Shown: positions 36,301 to 47,964 of the stretch, one piece after another
Numbering within the stretch: the stretch's first letter is position 1
Layout: each line of letters opens with the position of its first letter
From: Plantago ovata
Taxonomy: Eukaryota > Streptophyta > Magnoliopsida > Lamiales > Plantaginaceae
Assembly (NCBI GenBank): GCA_028274465.1
Contig: CM051456.1
Span: 115,001,397 to 115,065,396 of the forward strand
Direction of reading: 5' to 3'
DNA: 64,000 nucleotides
Program-made: the position numbers and the translations under genes
The notes under the pieces: generated by a model
Told to the model about the DNA's origin: nothing
Seen by the model: only the letters and a program-made list of their open reading frames with translations
Database searches by the model: none

Positions 36301-36438
36301 TTGCAGGTTGTTGGAAAGCCAGGACCTACTGTAAAGAAAATATCTGGTCTTAGCATACTCGATAACAATGCAGTTAACCTCGTTTCTGTATTGTTGACTA
36401 GTGTGCTGACTTCCGTCACTTGCTCATACATCTTCTAG
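33329..36438 (+). CDS. PGR: PGR/TMEM19-type (DUF92) integral membrane protein
   Basis: Coding exons 33329-33474, 33572-33685, 34237-34459, 35679-35927 and 36307-36438 join in phase to 287 aa. A leader intron (about 32910-33319) precedes the ATG. The protein is polytopic: early hydrophobic segment, RSYRKKSLDLSGALSGF, FGAMLLVFFFTSS, then a NGDTWSSELGILS motif, PVRKGTNGGVTKAGLLAAAAGG, and GLCGSVIDSLLGATLQYSGF. These blocks are the DUF92/TMEM19 signature; in plants close relatives are called protein PGR, and VTE6 (phytyl-phosphate kinase) is a more distant relative with a plastid transit peptide, which is lacking here. Function is therefore inferred only by family; glucose-response is reported for PGR. 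A hAT element lies in intron 3 of the coding part. Two relics of its 5' end lie at 13.4 and 18.6 kb. Confidence 0.85.
34858..35209. mobile_element. Non-autonomous hAT element in a PGR intron
   Basis: 352 bp from CAGGGGCTAAGCCAGG to CCTTCGCCGCTG (complement CAGCGGCGAAGG), bordered by perfect TGCAAATG duplications at 34850-34857 and 35210-35217. Eight-base duplications and CAGNG termini identify hAT. No coding capacity. It lies inside the intron 34460-35678 and so is removed by splicing. Confidence 0.92.
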
Positions 36439-38081
36439 GAAAATGTACGATCAGACCAGTATGCTACCATCTGATCCGTTGTTCATATCTGGAAATCATG
36501 TGGCATTAGTATGAGAGAATATTTGACCAAATAAAATGATTTCTGATGATAATTCTCCAATTCGATGTTCATATGCTTTCTCAAAGCCTTGTACTTTGTA
36601 CATTATTTCTTTTCAGTGAGAAAGGTTTTCAGTTATAGCTCACCGTGTGAAATTGCAAGGTGAAGTCGGTATTTTGTTTCTCTATTTACAGTCCAGAGGT
36701 GTGGTCAGGAGATCTTTCTTTCTAAAATTATATCTTGAACATGTATGCGATTTAGTTCTGAATAGATCATGTAGTTGAAACTAAATTAGCAGACGGCTAA
36801 AGCTGTACAGAACTTGCACTTGGTGCAGAGCGTTCAGATTTCAGAATCCATTTAGAGCAAGAAAAGTAGGCTAAAGACTTTTTTATCTTATGTATGAAGC
36901 AGTTTTCCCTAATACAAATTGGAGTGCTTTCCTTTCATATTTCTGTTGACTTCTGTCTTTTTCATGGTTATATTTTCTTGATTGTTAGCTCACCTAATTT
37001 CCCCTGAATGTATCAATGATGTACTGACAGCCGATTTGATCCTTTCACCTATTTTGGATGTGGTCTATTACTCTATTTGGAATATCTTGGTCTTAAAATT
37101 GTTTCAGAAAAGTGCATTATAACTGTAGCCCTTTTCTTAGTTCCTGACTTTTAGATAACGTAGTGTTTTCTTACATACCAATGATTGTTGATTCGGTGAC
37201 AAGAGGGTCAAGCTTGCTTCAGATAGAATCACTCCGCTCAGGTAAGGAAGGTGACATGTTCGAGTCTTATTGACCCAGCACGGATTGAAATTGGTCCCAC
37301 TGTTTGGCAAAAATAGTTGATAAGTTGAGTCATTTATCAAAAATTAGCGGAGTTGCTTTTCAAATCATTTGCCCGATGAGTTACTTTATTTGCATTCATC
37401 CGACATACTTATTATAGTCAAACGTACCATCTTATTTTGATCAACCAAGAGCGGGAGGGAAAAGTGAAGTGAGCTGGCGGTTTTGCTTTCATTTGCTTAT
37501 CGAAGCCCTTTGACACTGAAGAAGATCAACACTCCCATAAGTAATCCACAACAGCAGGCGTTTGTTTTAGCTTCTTTCTCTTCTCTTTTTGTAGTTGTAA
37601 ACTTTGTTTGAGCATTCCTTATGCTCTCGTTCTTATATGAAAATTTGGCCGTTTCAAAAAAAAAATCCACAACAGCAGGAATTGAATCAAACCCAGGGGT
37701 TATGATTTATGAACATCACATGCAGGGCTAGCTCATGATGTACATAAGAATCCCAAATAGTATTATAAAATACGGAAATGACTTGGGTTTGAATCAAAAG
37801 ATTATACTCTTGTGAGTATTAACTACTACACTTCCTATTGTTACTTCTTAGTAACAACTTGTAAAATGTGTAGTATACACACACATACAGTATATATAAA
37901 TGGCAACAAACAGAATTCTAGTGAAGTGGACGCGAAGTAACGAACCTCGCTCACTTCACTTCTACTACTAAACTAAACATTCCATCTACTCTACATTCAC
38001 TTCATGCACTAGTTAACATCTGTCTACCATTACTTTAACTATTAGCTAGTTCCTATTAACAAGGTTGATCACTTGTTGAGA
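36439..38081. other. PGR 3' flank and intergenic region
   Basis: No gene seen. It contains the short LINE insertion at 37559-37664 and ordinary AT-rich DNA. The WEB-family promoter lies at its right end. Confidence 0.5.
37559..37664 (+). mobile_element. 5'-truncated LINE 3' end with 15-bp target duplication
   Basis: A 106-bp insert ends in a run of A after GGCCGTTTC, a 3' end style common in plant LINEs. It is bordered by perfect ATCCACAACAGCAGG duplications at 37544-37558 and 37665-37679. Poly(A) plus a long, variable-length target duplication is the mark of target-primed reverse transcription. Confidence 0.9.
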
Positions 38082-39373
38082 ATGGCAGGTCGTGGAGGCA
38101 CGACGACTTGTAAGGCAGAGATAGACACCAGCGCTCCTTTTCGGTCTGTTAAAGAGGCGGTTTCGTTGTTTGGGGAGAGAGTTCTTGCTGGTGAGGTCTA
38201 TGCCAATAAGCTCAAAGAGGTAATTCTCTAGTCTGTACTCTTACACTTCTTCATCTGTACTGTTTCATTCAGTACTCACAGATAGAAATCATGGAAGTAA
38301 TTTCAAACTGCGCATGAAATTAATCACTTTTACTTATCATAGACCGAATTAGTTAAGTTTATGGTGCTCACTTATGATCTACTTTACCAAAGATCATTTG
38401 TGTGACGGTTAGGATACGGCCACTTAATTTGCGTATAAGGCAGGCGAAACATTACTCTTGTTGTGATTTTTCGATGGTACGTAAATTATTTTGTAGTGTA
38501 TGTTAATATGACTTCAATTCCGACTTCCCCTAAGGTGATTTTAGAAACACGCACTGTTGTTTGTACAAACACTTTCCGAACATTTAGATCCAGGTAGTAG
38601 TATATGTCAGGCTGTAGTTAGCTTGAAGCCCCAGATGATGAGAACCAACTCAGTGCATTGCTTGTTGAGTAGAGATGCCAAACATGTCTCATGCAGAATT
38701 TGTATAAATATGTTTGTGCTTTTTCATTTTTGCAACAAATATTATATGCTATGGTGTCCTTTACTCAATTGAACATTTATGCTCTAGCTTAATTGTTGAA
38801 CTTGTTTTTCTATATGCTTCATTAACTTTTTTCACATTACAAAAGTAACTCACGATATGCATGCTACTTCATTTGCCAAACAAGTTGCAAGATGGTGAGT
38901 GCTGGGAATATGGCGAGGGAACGAGTGAGCTTGAGGAGACGAAACAAAGCCTCCTAAAGGCACGCGAAGAGAGCATACACATGGCCCTCTGCCTCTCTTC
39001 TCTCCAGCAAGAGCTCGAACTTACCAAAAGAGAGCTTCGCCTACTAAAAAACCGGGAATCAGAAAAGCGTGTTCACTTTGATTCAGACATGGAAGACCTC
39101 AAGTTTGTTGAAAACTCATCAGAGGAGTCGATATACAACAAGGAGATGATGACTAGCTCTTGTGTTGATCAGAAGAAAAAGTATGTGACATTCGCGAATC
39201 CTCCATCTGTGGCTAGAGTCATAGAGCCACTCCCATCACCGCCTAGCTATGAGACCGTGCTCCAAAGGCACCCCTCTCTTAGGAAGAAGAAAAAGAAGCC
39301 TCTCATCCCACTCATCGGAGGGATATTCTCAAAACTCAAGAGGGGAAATTCTGAGCGTGTCGCCATGGCATGA
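38082..39373 (+). CDS. WEB-family coiled-coil protein (short form)
   Basis: Exons 38082-38219 and 38885-39373 join in phase 0 to 208 aa. Exon 1 encodes [20 protein letters not shown] and a KVLAGE-like [13 protein letters not shown] block, the hallmark of plant WEB (weak chloroplast movement under blue light) family proteins. Exon 2 carries [17 protein letters not shown] and a heptad-rich coiled coil to about residue 105, then a low-complexity acidic region, and a C-terminus with [21 protein letters not shown] and a basic [10 protein letters not shown] tail. The size fits the short WEB members of about 190-210 aa. WEB1/PMI2 long members act in light-driven chloroplast movement; the short ones are uncharacterised. 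The exon 2 acceptor (AACAAG before TTGCAAGATGG) was chosen by phase and family match. Confidence 0.85.
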
Positions 39374-39916
39374 TAAGTTATTGATTAACGTACGCCACAA
39401 AGACTTCTTTCTCGAAACAGATATCGACCATGTCTAATTTAAATTATTAGTCATAACTGAAATTTTCAAGTGCTGTATTCCATCACAGAGGTCTTAAGAA
39501 CTTAACCAGATCTTTCTGAGTGTTTTTGTTTGAAATGATCAATAATGTACTTATAAGTTATAAATTATATGATTGAAGACAAGTGTCTGTCAGGATGTTA
39601 CACATTACATGTTCCATTGGTATTGCTATGCAGCTAGGGACAAAACACTTCCAACCAAAACCAATGAAGTTATATTTTTCAGATTCGAGCACTGTCAGGC
39701 ACTTAACAAGGGGTGGCTCTCTCAGCCTTACTGACTGAGAGAACCCATGTTGAGCCTAAAGCTGTTGCTGTGTTATGAATCATGACTATCAGTATGCGTG
39801 TACTCGAAAATGTAACCGAAAAATAAGCTTATAACCTGAGAGAACAGGACTACCTAGTTGAAGAAAATAACATGATATACAATTAACAGAAGCATTTATT
39901 TCTTATATTTCGAAGT

Positions 39917-40207
39917 TCAAACCAAAATAACATCAGATTTTCTTGGAGTAGTACTAAAAGAAGAACCACCTTCTTCACCAGAAGACTTGTTGAAGAACTC
40001 AATGCAATCTGCAATGGCTTCGTTGTAGTGCGAATTGGACGAGTAGTAGTTGTATGGATTACTGCAGGAAGTCTTTGGAGTGTCCCATTCGCACGAATTC
40101 CTCCTTGGTGCAGCTGCCATCTGTGATGCATTAGAGCCACCTCTTCTTCCAGTTAGAGGGAAGATGAGCCTCATGATGATCCTACGAAACCGGTGCAGGA
40201 CTTTCAT
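39917..40207 (-). CDS. Small plant-specific protein (josephin-like annotation group)
   Basis: A single exon of 96 codons: a basic N-terminus (MKVLHRFRRIIMRLIFPLTG), a Ser/Ala/Arg linker, then PKTSCSNPYNYYSSNSHYNE and AIADCIEFFNKSS, a conserved motif I recall from small plant proteins often labelled josephin-like, though no protease domain is present. A TATA-like TATAATAAATA lies on the minus strand near 40327-40337, about 120 bp upstream. Function unknown; the basic amphipathic start could mediate membrane or organelle association, which is a guess. The TATA-to-ATG distance and lack of introns fit a compact gene. Confidence 0.7.
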   Translation of the reverse strand: MKVLHRFRRIIMRLIFPLTGRRGGSNASQMAAAPRRNSCEWDTPKTSCSNPYNYYSSNSHYNEAIADCIEFFNKSSGEEGGSSFSTTPRKSDVILV

Positions 40208-40339
40208 ATCGTTGGGACTGTGGAAAAGTATTCGCGATCGAATGAGTAATAATATAGTGTGACAAGAGGTAGTAGAGCAGCTGATGAACAGAATGAGCCT
40301 GCCTTAGAAGCAAACTGTATGGTCCTATTTATTATAGGA

Positions 40340-41640
40340 GGAGGCAAACTTATGATGATGATGAGAAAGAGAATTATCCATTAATAATCTTAATTTGGTT
40401 TGCAAAGATATTCTCCGGGAAATGTAACGCTATGATTTGTGTCGTATGGAAGATTAGTAAAAGGAGTGCAGAATTATAACTTGACGAGATTTTTAAGTAT
40501 TCGATAATGAACAAAGGTGAACTATTCAATAATTATGATTGTTTGAGAAGAAAAGATCGATGTTTGTCTCTCCCATGTGACCAAATCATTTGCATGCCTT
40601 TTTGTCCTCTAATTAAATGCCTTTCGACTTCCATTAACTAGCTACCATATGCTAATTTGCTTAATTAACAACTTTGTAATAAATTTTGAAGTTACGAGTA
40701 GAGTGGAGTGAAGTATTGAACAAGCCGACTCGAATAACACTCAAATTCAGTTTAAACTTGGCCAACGATTAAGGAGCTAATAATCAGGCTCAAACTTAAA
40801 CTGTATTGTTTATACTTAGGTTCGACTCAATCAAGCCGGTGATAAAATAAGAACATATTGAAATGTGTTTATGTTGTGTATGAGCTAAAATATGATGGAC
40901 CTAGTTAATTTGGGCAGAACGAATTGAGATAGCTCGACCACTTATTAGAAAATAACTTTTTAATTAGTGATTAGACTTGAGTTTGACTTGAACACCTTAT
41001 CCAACCTTATCCAACGAGGTGAGTCGCATTATCTATATATCTCTTCTTTTTCTAGTTTCTTCTAGCTATGAAGCTTTAAAATTTTCTCATAATGGAATTG
41101 ATTACTATCTGTCTGCGGAAAGGATCTCAAAGCTAATACCTAGCTAATGAAAATGATCCTCAGCATGAGACCAAAAACAGGGCTAAATAGGAGTAACCGG
41201 AGGCTAAGTATTTTATAATACCAAATTGTCTCTCGTCATTTTTAAACAATGACATAAACTGAGGAATTCTTCACTTTTAAGGTAAGCTTCATGTTTTCAA
41301 CATCAGTGTTTTACGGTTTATGGTTTATGAGATGCTAGACTAGTCCAGTGCACCAACAAGACACACATATGAGCATCACAATCACATCATTGGCTCGATC
41401 GATAATCCCATAATTCCCTGTTTTGGTAGCTCAAAAATAAATAAAATGAATTGTCTATTGAGTAAATATATATGTTCAAAGTTGCAATACATACCCAACT
41501 AAAAATGGAATCGTACTTACAATTTGGACAGAAAAAAACTAAAAATACAGTTTTCGAATGAGAAGTAGAAAACGTCAAAGTACATGTATTTTTCTTAGTT
41601 TCGTACAATAATTTTGCTTAGCGACTGCAAACAGCAACAG
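40340..41640. other. Gene-free stretch
   Basis: AT-rich DNA upstream of the small gene. TCGAGC/CAAGC-type words near 40720-40860 resemble transposon ends. No coding sequence was recognised. Confidence 0.4.
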
Positions 41641-41651
41641 TGATAATTCAA

Positions 41652-42010
41652 CCAGGCCCCATCCGACAACAGGCCCCATCCGACAACAGGCCGAGTTAAA
41701 GGCCTCCGCCTGGATGCGGCCTCCATTGAGTTATATTAAGGTGAATTTTGATGCGGCTATGGCATACTTGTAATGCACCTGTTCAATTAGGTGTGGAGGC
41801 TCTGGGCGCTGAGGTTCAATTGTCAAGGTGCTCGCTTGGGTTCGGAAGGAAAATAGGAAATTCAGGGACTTGGAAGTTGGAACAGCTGCTGTTGTTGAAT
41901 CCGCAACTGCTCGGACTGCCATGGAGCTAGCAGCATTAGCATTAAAGGTGATAGCATTAATATTATCAACCAAGATAAATGTAGCCAGAGTGCCAGACAT
42001 TGTTTAGGCG
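41652..42010 (+). pseudogene. LINE RNase H-domain relic
   Basis: On the plus strand, with frame changes, one reads KVNFDAAM, later AAVVESATARTAMELAALALK, which is the start of a plant RVT_3 RNase H domain (KVNFDGA ... E..A...AL.LA). It begins just after an 18-bp tandem duplication (CAGGCCCCATCCGACAA, twice, at 41655-41690). The minus-strand frame in this interval is a shadow. Confidence 0.65.
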
Positions 42011-42019
42011 GCCTGGAAG

Positions 42020-45000
42020 TACACTAGCCATTTGTTATCATATTATTATTTGTTGCCCATCAATTATTCTGAATATGTGTAACTCTACAGAAAACATTTA
42101 TGAATGAAATCAGGATAAGTTCCTTCTATAAAGAAGCTTGCCCCCATGGAGAATACTAAATTCCTTTTAGCAAGTATTTGTCGGAAATTCCATATAACAA
42201 ATTATAGTTCGGTGTACTCCAATTATCTTCTACTATTATTAATTTAATTGATGCATAACTTTTGAAAAAAAAAAAAAAAAAAGTGGGAGCACCACCCGAA
42301 AGGCATGCTATAAATCCTATACCACCTTTTCTCGATCTTTTCATTTTTAATAAAAGAAAATGATAAAAATTGAAATAAAAGAAGCCTGTGCGTTACGATA
42401 CGTACTTGGCTTCCTCGTATTGTTGCAGTAATAGATTATACACAGTTGAGTTCCATCAAAGCTATAACAGTACAACTCTAATTAATCATTTAATCCCTAA
42501 AGATAAATTTGGTTATGATAGCTGACTAATTATGTAATTGGCTTTCAAATGACTTGGAAAGACCAGCTTTTGAATGATGAGTGACCAGCTTTGTCTCAGA
42601 AATCTCTCAAATGGACCGATGAAATTATTACGCCAACGTACTCTAACTAAGGCATATTTCGGGCCTAACACAACTGCTAAGTGCTCTAATTTATATACTA
42701 CTACTGCCTACTCAGTTCTCATTTAATATCTCCATGTTTTTAAGTATTAACAATACAATATCACTCTGAACAGGCTGGTGCTTCTCATAATATTGTCTGC
42801 TAGATAATAATCCTTTTCATTTCGTTACTTAATCGCTCTGCAACTTAAATGGAATATGCATTGGATGTGAAACGAAGGAGACAGACACAACTCACAAACA
42901 TCTTTATGACAGAGAGAAAATATCAAAGTGTCGGAACGATTCAGTCCCACCAGGGAGGTAGGATCGTGTTCATAGTTTCGAAGTTTTTCAAATGGTGGTG
43001 GGGGTCACAAACTTCAGGAGACAGTCACAACCTCACAAACGTCAATTTTATTTACCCAGCCTTCGACAGCAAGTTCTACTCTTCATCATCTTGAGCAGAA
43101 CTGAGTTTGGCTTCTGAACCCAACTTCAGTTGACCATAGCTATTTTGAACAGAACGAACATATGTATAACATATAGTAGTAACTAGCAATTTCCATACAA
43201 GCTCTGGCAAGTACAACTTACAAGGAATTCAAAAGCAAGTAAAGACCGGGTATAATACCTTCTCTATTTCCCTTTATGATATGTACCAACACAATTTTTA
43301 CTGAAGAACCCCACCATTCTACCAGATTCTGGTTCCCTGCTGGCAAAAAGATTAATCTACTTCAGAGTGATTGGCAATTTACCCCTGTTTCTTTTCCAAA
43401 AATGGCAGGTTCCTTCCTGTGAAAAAATTTATTTTATTGGTCTTGTTGCCCCTGTGCTCTAAAAATAGGGTGAATGGAATGCATACTTTTGACACTCTCC
43501 AGCAAGAACTTTAATACTCAGGTGACAAGTTTTTGAAATTTGAAGACAATATTGGCCTTTAGTAGAAAACTGAACAATTCTTTCCCTTCTATTTATACAC
43601 AGCCATACCATCCACTCATGCTTTTTTTCCTACCCTCTGCCTATGCCAAAATTCACAATTTTTTTATGAGAACTTCATTTTACAACAGAACCCTATCACT
43701 AATAGCATGCAATTTGCCCCTACGAAGGGTAAAATGGACTTTCAAAACGTTGCGAAAGGGATTCACATCCCACTAGAAGGATCTTATTACCAGAAGGCAA
43801 ACAGTCTATTAAATTATCAAAGGGACAATCTACACTTTGCGTAAGGCGGGATAAATCACCAATGACTCCCTTCTAAGTTCTAATACATGACACTTTGATG
43901 CACAAACTTATATGGCGAGAATGTTTCATTTAGACAATCAGTAGGAAAAGGGTAATCAAATTTTGATGAAGTACCTTTTTTTGGGACAAAACAGACACTG
44001 CACATAGTTCTTTATCAATTTGCCAAACAGAGCCCCTGTAATTTGCCAAACAAAGCCCCTGTGCGTCTTCATAAAACTTCCTTCGGTCCTGTATCTTTCA
44101 GGAGCCCATCATCTGGGCTTCATTTCCAGCTAGAAAAAAGAAAGCCCAAGTCACTGTAAACTGTAAAGTAAAATCAGTTTCTTCGTGTGGTATTTACCTG
44201 CAAGGATATCGATGCAAACAGGAAAATCTTTATAGAAGTAGACACACCATTATGGAATTTCAAGTAAAACAAGATCTGCTTCAATATCAGAATACAGGAA
44301 GCAAATGGATCCGGCTGGCTCCTGGCAAGACGCAGAAGGGCTGTCCCAATGTTTAGAGCCATCAAGATACTCAGATTCATTTATATATCCAAGAAAGCAA
44401 CAAACAACCTCATCTTAGAGTTCCCCTGATTCTACTTCATGCTAACGCCTCACAAATTTCATCTTTCATAAGACAGGCCAGGTATCCTCTCTGATCTAGA
44501 ATTCAGAAATAGGCTAACCAAGACACGAGAAATGCTTACAACATAAAGCAACCATAGCTAACCAAGATCAAAATGCATAATAACTAAACACCTGAACATA
44601 GAAGGTATAACTTTTTTCCTAGGGCAACTGCATATGCTGACAATTTTAATCAAGCTGCTACATGAGTTATTGAATTGAAAGCTCAAAAAGTCATATCCAA
44701 GTCTCCTACAAGCAGGTTCAAAATAAGGAAATGATTTCCTGCTGAATACTTCACATCATTCATCATGATGAAGAAAACACATGAATGACAAAATCTCTGG
44801 CTTTACTCTGGAACCCTATCACGAAACCTGTATACTTGAAGTCTTGAACAAAGAACCAGAGCACATTCCAGAGCGAAAAATGTCCTTGAGATATCTACTT
44901 CTCCAATTCAATAAACAGGTGATATACATATACATATGTTATACTACAGCAGAACTCAGTACTCTGTAAAAAGAAAGAACAATAAACTAGCTTATCTTAT

Positions 45001-45300
45001 CTAAAATCAAGAATCAAATTCCAATAGAACAATCCAATCCAACCATATCTTAGGGATAACTAAGGCAAACATCTCATCCGACTCTACAAGCAGAGTGCAA
45101 CAACAAGTAAAAAGAAGCATCAAGTTTGAATAGAAGAATATTATACATTTATTAATCTCATTCATATTCCATACAACAAGCCTGGAGATCAAATATTACA
45201 AGCAGTTCCAAGTTCTTCATCACCAAGTAAAGCAAATAAATTAGCTTCAGCAAGAGTTACATCATATATTGAAAAACCTCAAACAAGTGCAAATGAATAG
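42020..45300. other. Gene-free stretch downstream of GID2
   Basis: No gene recognised. A run of 18 A at about 42265-42283 may mark a retroposon tail. A short tandem TTTGCCAAACAGAGCCCCTGTAA unit occurs twice near 44020-44062. The rest is low-GC DNA with short chance frames. Confidence 0.4.
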
Positions 45301-45312
45301 CTTATACTCTCA

Positions 45313-45840
45313 TTAGTCCTTCTTAGGGCAGCTCAACTTCTCGAAAAACTTAATCGAAAGCAACGACAGCGACAGATTCACCTCATCCTTCCCCCACCTC
45401 GCCTTCGACGACCTCTGCACAGGCGCCGGCAAACAAGGCCACACAGAACTAACAGCCGGCGCAGCAGACGCCGCCGCCGCCGCCGGCTTAAGGATCTGCC
45501 AGAGATGGCTGGAGTAGAGCTTCCTGAACCCTCCTAGAGCCAAAACAACAGCTCGCAGCTGGAGTGGACTCCTATGGTCATGTCTAGTACACAGCAACTC
45601 CCACAGACGCTCGTCGTGAGCAGTTTTCCTCCACCGGCGGTTAACGCAGGCGGAGGAGGCTAACGTACGCCCGTCGTCGACGTGGCGGAGGATTTCGTAG
45701 AGGAGATTGTCGTCGAACAGCACCGCCTCTGCTTGAGTGGAGATAGTAGTCTGTTCGTGTTCGTGTTCGTTTGAATATGGTTTGATCTTCTTACCAGATT
45801 CATCGGAGGCGGAGATGGACTCTGTGAGAGGTCGCTTCAT
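45313..45840 (-). CDS. GID2: GID2/SLEEPY1-type F-box protein (gibberellin signalling)
   Basis: A single exon of 175 aa, the typical GID2/SLY1 length. The F-box lies at about residues 40-87 (DDNLLYEILRHVD, ACVNRRWRKTAHDERLWELL). It is followed by the family's GGF region (VVLALGGFRKLYS) and the C-terminal LSL region (RWGKDEVNLSLSLLSI), both needed in homologues to bind DELLA repressors. The protein acts as substrate receptor of an SCF E3 ligase that ubiquitinates DELLAs when gibberellin-bound GID1 recruits them. An Ala-rich insert (AAAAASAAPA) between GGF and LSL is poorly conserved in the family. The ATG is the first in frame; absence of introns matches the family. Confidence 0.9.
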   Translation of the reverse strand: MKRPLTESISASDESGKKIKPYSNEHEHEQTTISTQAEAVLFDDNLLYEILRHVDDGRTLASSACVNRRWRKTAHDERLWELLCTRHDHRSPLQLRAVVLALGGFRKLYSSHLWQILKPAAAAASAAPAVSSVWPCLPAPVQRSSKARWGKDEVNLSLSLLSIKFFEKLSCPKKD

Positions 45841-45849
45841 GGCGAAGGA

Positions 45850-47960
45850 GGAGAGAGGGTTTGGTGGATACAGATTGGATGGATCAGGATGAATGGAGTG
45901 TGAAACGGCAATGATTGAGGTTCCCTGTGATCGGGAAAATTTACAGGTTTGCCCTTTGGGAAATGGACAACTGGCTGCCTTCCACTGGCTTGTTTCCTAG
46001 TTGCTCATTGATTGATCGTTCCCCCACTTTCTTGCTTTCGTGTCATTTTCCAACTTTGCCCTTTTAGATATCTCTTCTCGCTACAAAACAAAATATTTTC
46101 CCGGAACTAAATTCCAAATGTCTTTAATGAGAATAAATTTGAGTTGTTTTCTTGTGAACTTTGAAATTTATGTCGATTAGATAATACTAGTAACCGCGTC
46201 ACACGGTACGCGTGTAAAGCGTAATTTTTAAATAATATATTGAGATAAATGGAGTTAATATATAATCTTCACATAATGACTTCAAACGTAATAAAAAAAT
46301 CACTAATTGAGTAATTAAACTTAATATAAGTGGTGTGATATAAATGTATATATTTTTGTAGTTATGCAATTACTAATAGTTTTGAATTGAACTATATTAG
46401 ACATACGAAAAGTATTATTTCGATGAGTTAAGAAACATCAGATACATTTCTAGATTTTGGAAACATTCAACTTCAAAATCCGCAATGCATCTTTTTCACA
46501 TGTTAATTGGTATTCTTCATCAGTTTAATATATTGTCAAGTGCTTCATATAAACATTCTAGTTTCATAATATGATGTTTTTAGTTATTTTTATCGTATGA
46601 TTTAAGAATAATTTAAGGTCAAAATGACCATCGAAAAAGTCAACAAAATCAAGTGTTACATTTATTATTGGACAGAGGAAATATGTCTTTTTTTTATAAG
46701 AACATATCATGGTTATTTTTAAAATTAAGTATAATACGTCATACAACTTTATGTTAAAAAATAAAATTTAAGAAGAGAATAAATAAAAAAAAAATTACGT
46801 CAATAAGATTCGAACTCAACACCTTCAACTAAAATAATGATACAAATAATAGAGAAAAATCACGCCAACAAGATTCGAACCAAACACCTTCAATAAAAAT
46901 AATAATAAAAATAATAGAGAAAAATCACGCCAACAGGATTCGAACCCTACATCTTTTAATTAACTAATGACACATGTACGCATCAGATTAAAATTGGATA
47001 AGCAAGATCAACGGATTAAAATTGATTGGTAGGTCAATCAATTGGGTAAATCAACCGGCTTATTATATTACTTTAATTACTTTAAAGAAAATAAAGAGGG
47101 TACCGTATCTGACTTTTTGCATAAATATCTGAAAATTAGTAAAGATAAAACAACCTTATCGTTAAATACTTTTTTAAAATATTAAAGAACTGTTCTCAAA
47201 ATGTTCATTATCGATTGATTTTAAAGGACTGTTCAAAAAGAGAGCTAGATTATTGAGAACAATATAGGGTTCTTATTCTTGTACATAGCGTTCTTTTTTT
47301 CCTAACTATGAGTTGCGCCCACGCCCGGGCGACTCGAATCTATAATTATAAGGCCTCTGGTTTTGTCCAAGCTTACCATTTAGGTATTTTCACCGCGTGG
47401 AGTTACCAAGGAAAGCCTACTTACCCCGAACAAATTTCATCAATTACCATCTTAGACATAAAGGGCAAGATAGTTACGTGTTAAATTTCATTTCACGGAG
47501 AGTGAATTTATGTGATTTATACGCCTTCTAAATTTAAGCTAGTTGTGAAATTCGCGCTCTAAGAAGAATTAGGTTCTGCTAATTCACGAACTAGATACGA
47601 ACTGATTCTCCAATTTAAGCTAGTTGGTAGTTACAGTATAATTTGACTTATAATTTGACTTACTTAGTTTGCAGGCCCATGTCCGTGCCACCCAAAGGGT
47701 AGCAGCTTTGGGTTCCCAACTTTGTTTTAAAAAAAAGTTTGAACGGCTATGAAACTGAGTGCTGTATAATGAGGTCCGATGGTTCTGGAATTAATTCAAG
47801 ATTACAAAAAATAGCAGTACAAAATAACCGGAAATGTACACAGTAAGTTTCAAATGTATGCTCACTACAAACACTACTACCAAAATGGTACAGTTACGTT
47901 CAACAAGAGTAAACAAAATAGAGAAGATAACAGTTATGGAGATTGTGTGCTGTATAAACC
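45850..47960. other. GID2 upstream region and repeats
   Basis: GID2 promoter followed by AT-rich repeat DNA. ACTAGTAACCGCGTCACACGG at about 46188 resembles the end of plant non-autonomous transposons. The 65-bp tandem repeat lies at 46790-46955. No gene recognised. Confidence 0.4.
46790..46955 (-). repeat. 65-bp tandem repeat carrying Pol III B-box-like words
   Basis: GATTCGAAC recurs at 46807, 46872 and 46937, exactly 65 bp apart, inside units with AATCACGCCAACAAG...ACACCTTCAA and an A/T-rich spacer. On the minus strand each unit shows (G/A)GTTCGAATC(C/T), a match to the B-box of Pol III promoters. No complete tRNA or A-box was found. Confidence 0.75.
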
Positions 47961-47964
47961 GAGC

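Noticed and set aside
46800-46950. tRNA gene on the minus strand
   Set aside because: Only the T-loop-like word is present; no A-box, anticodon arm or acceptor pairing could be found.
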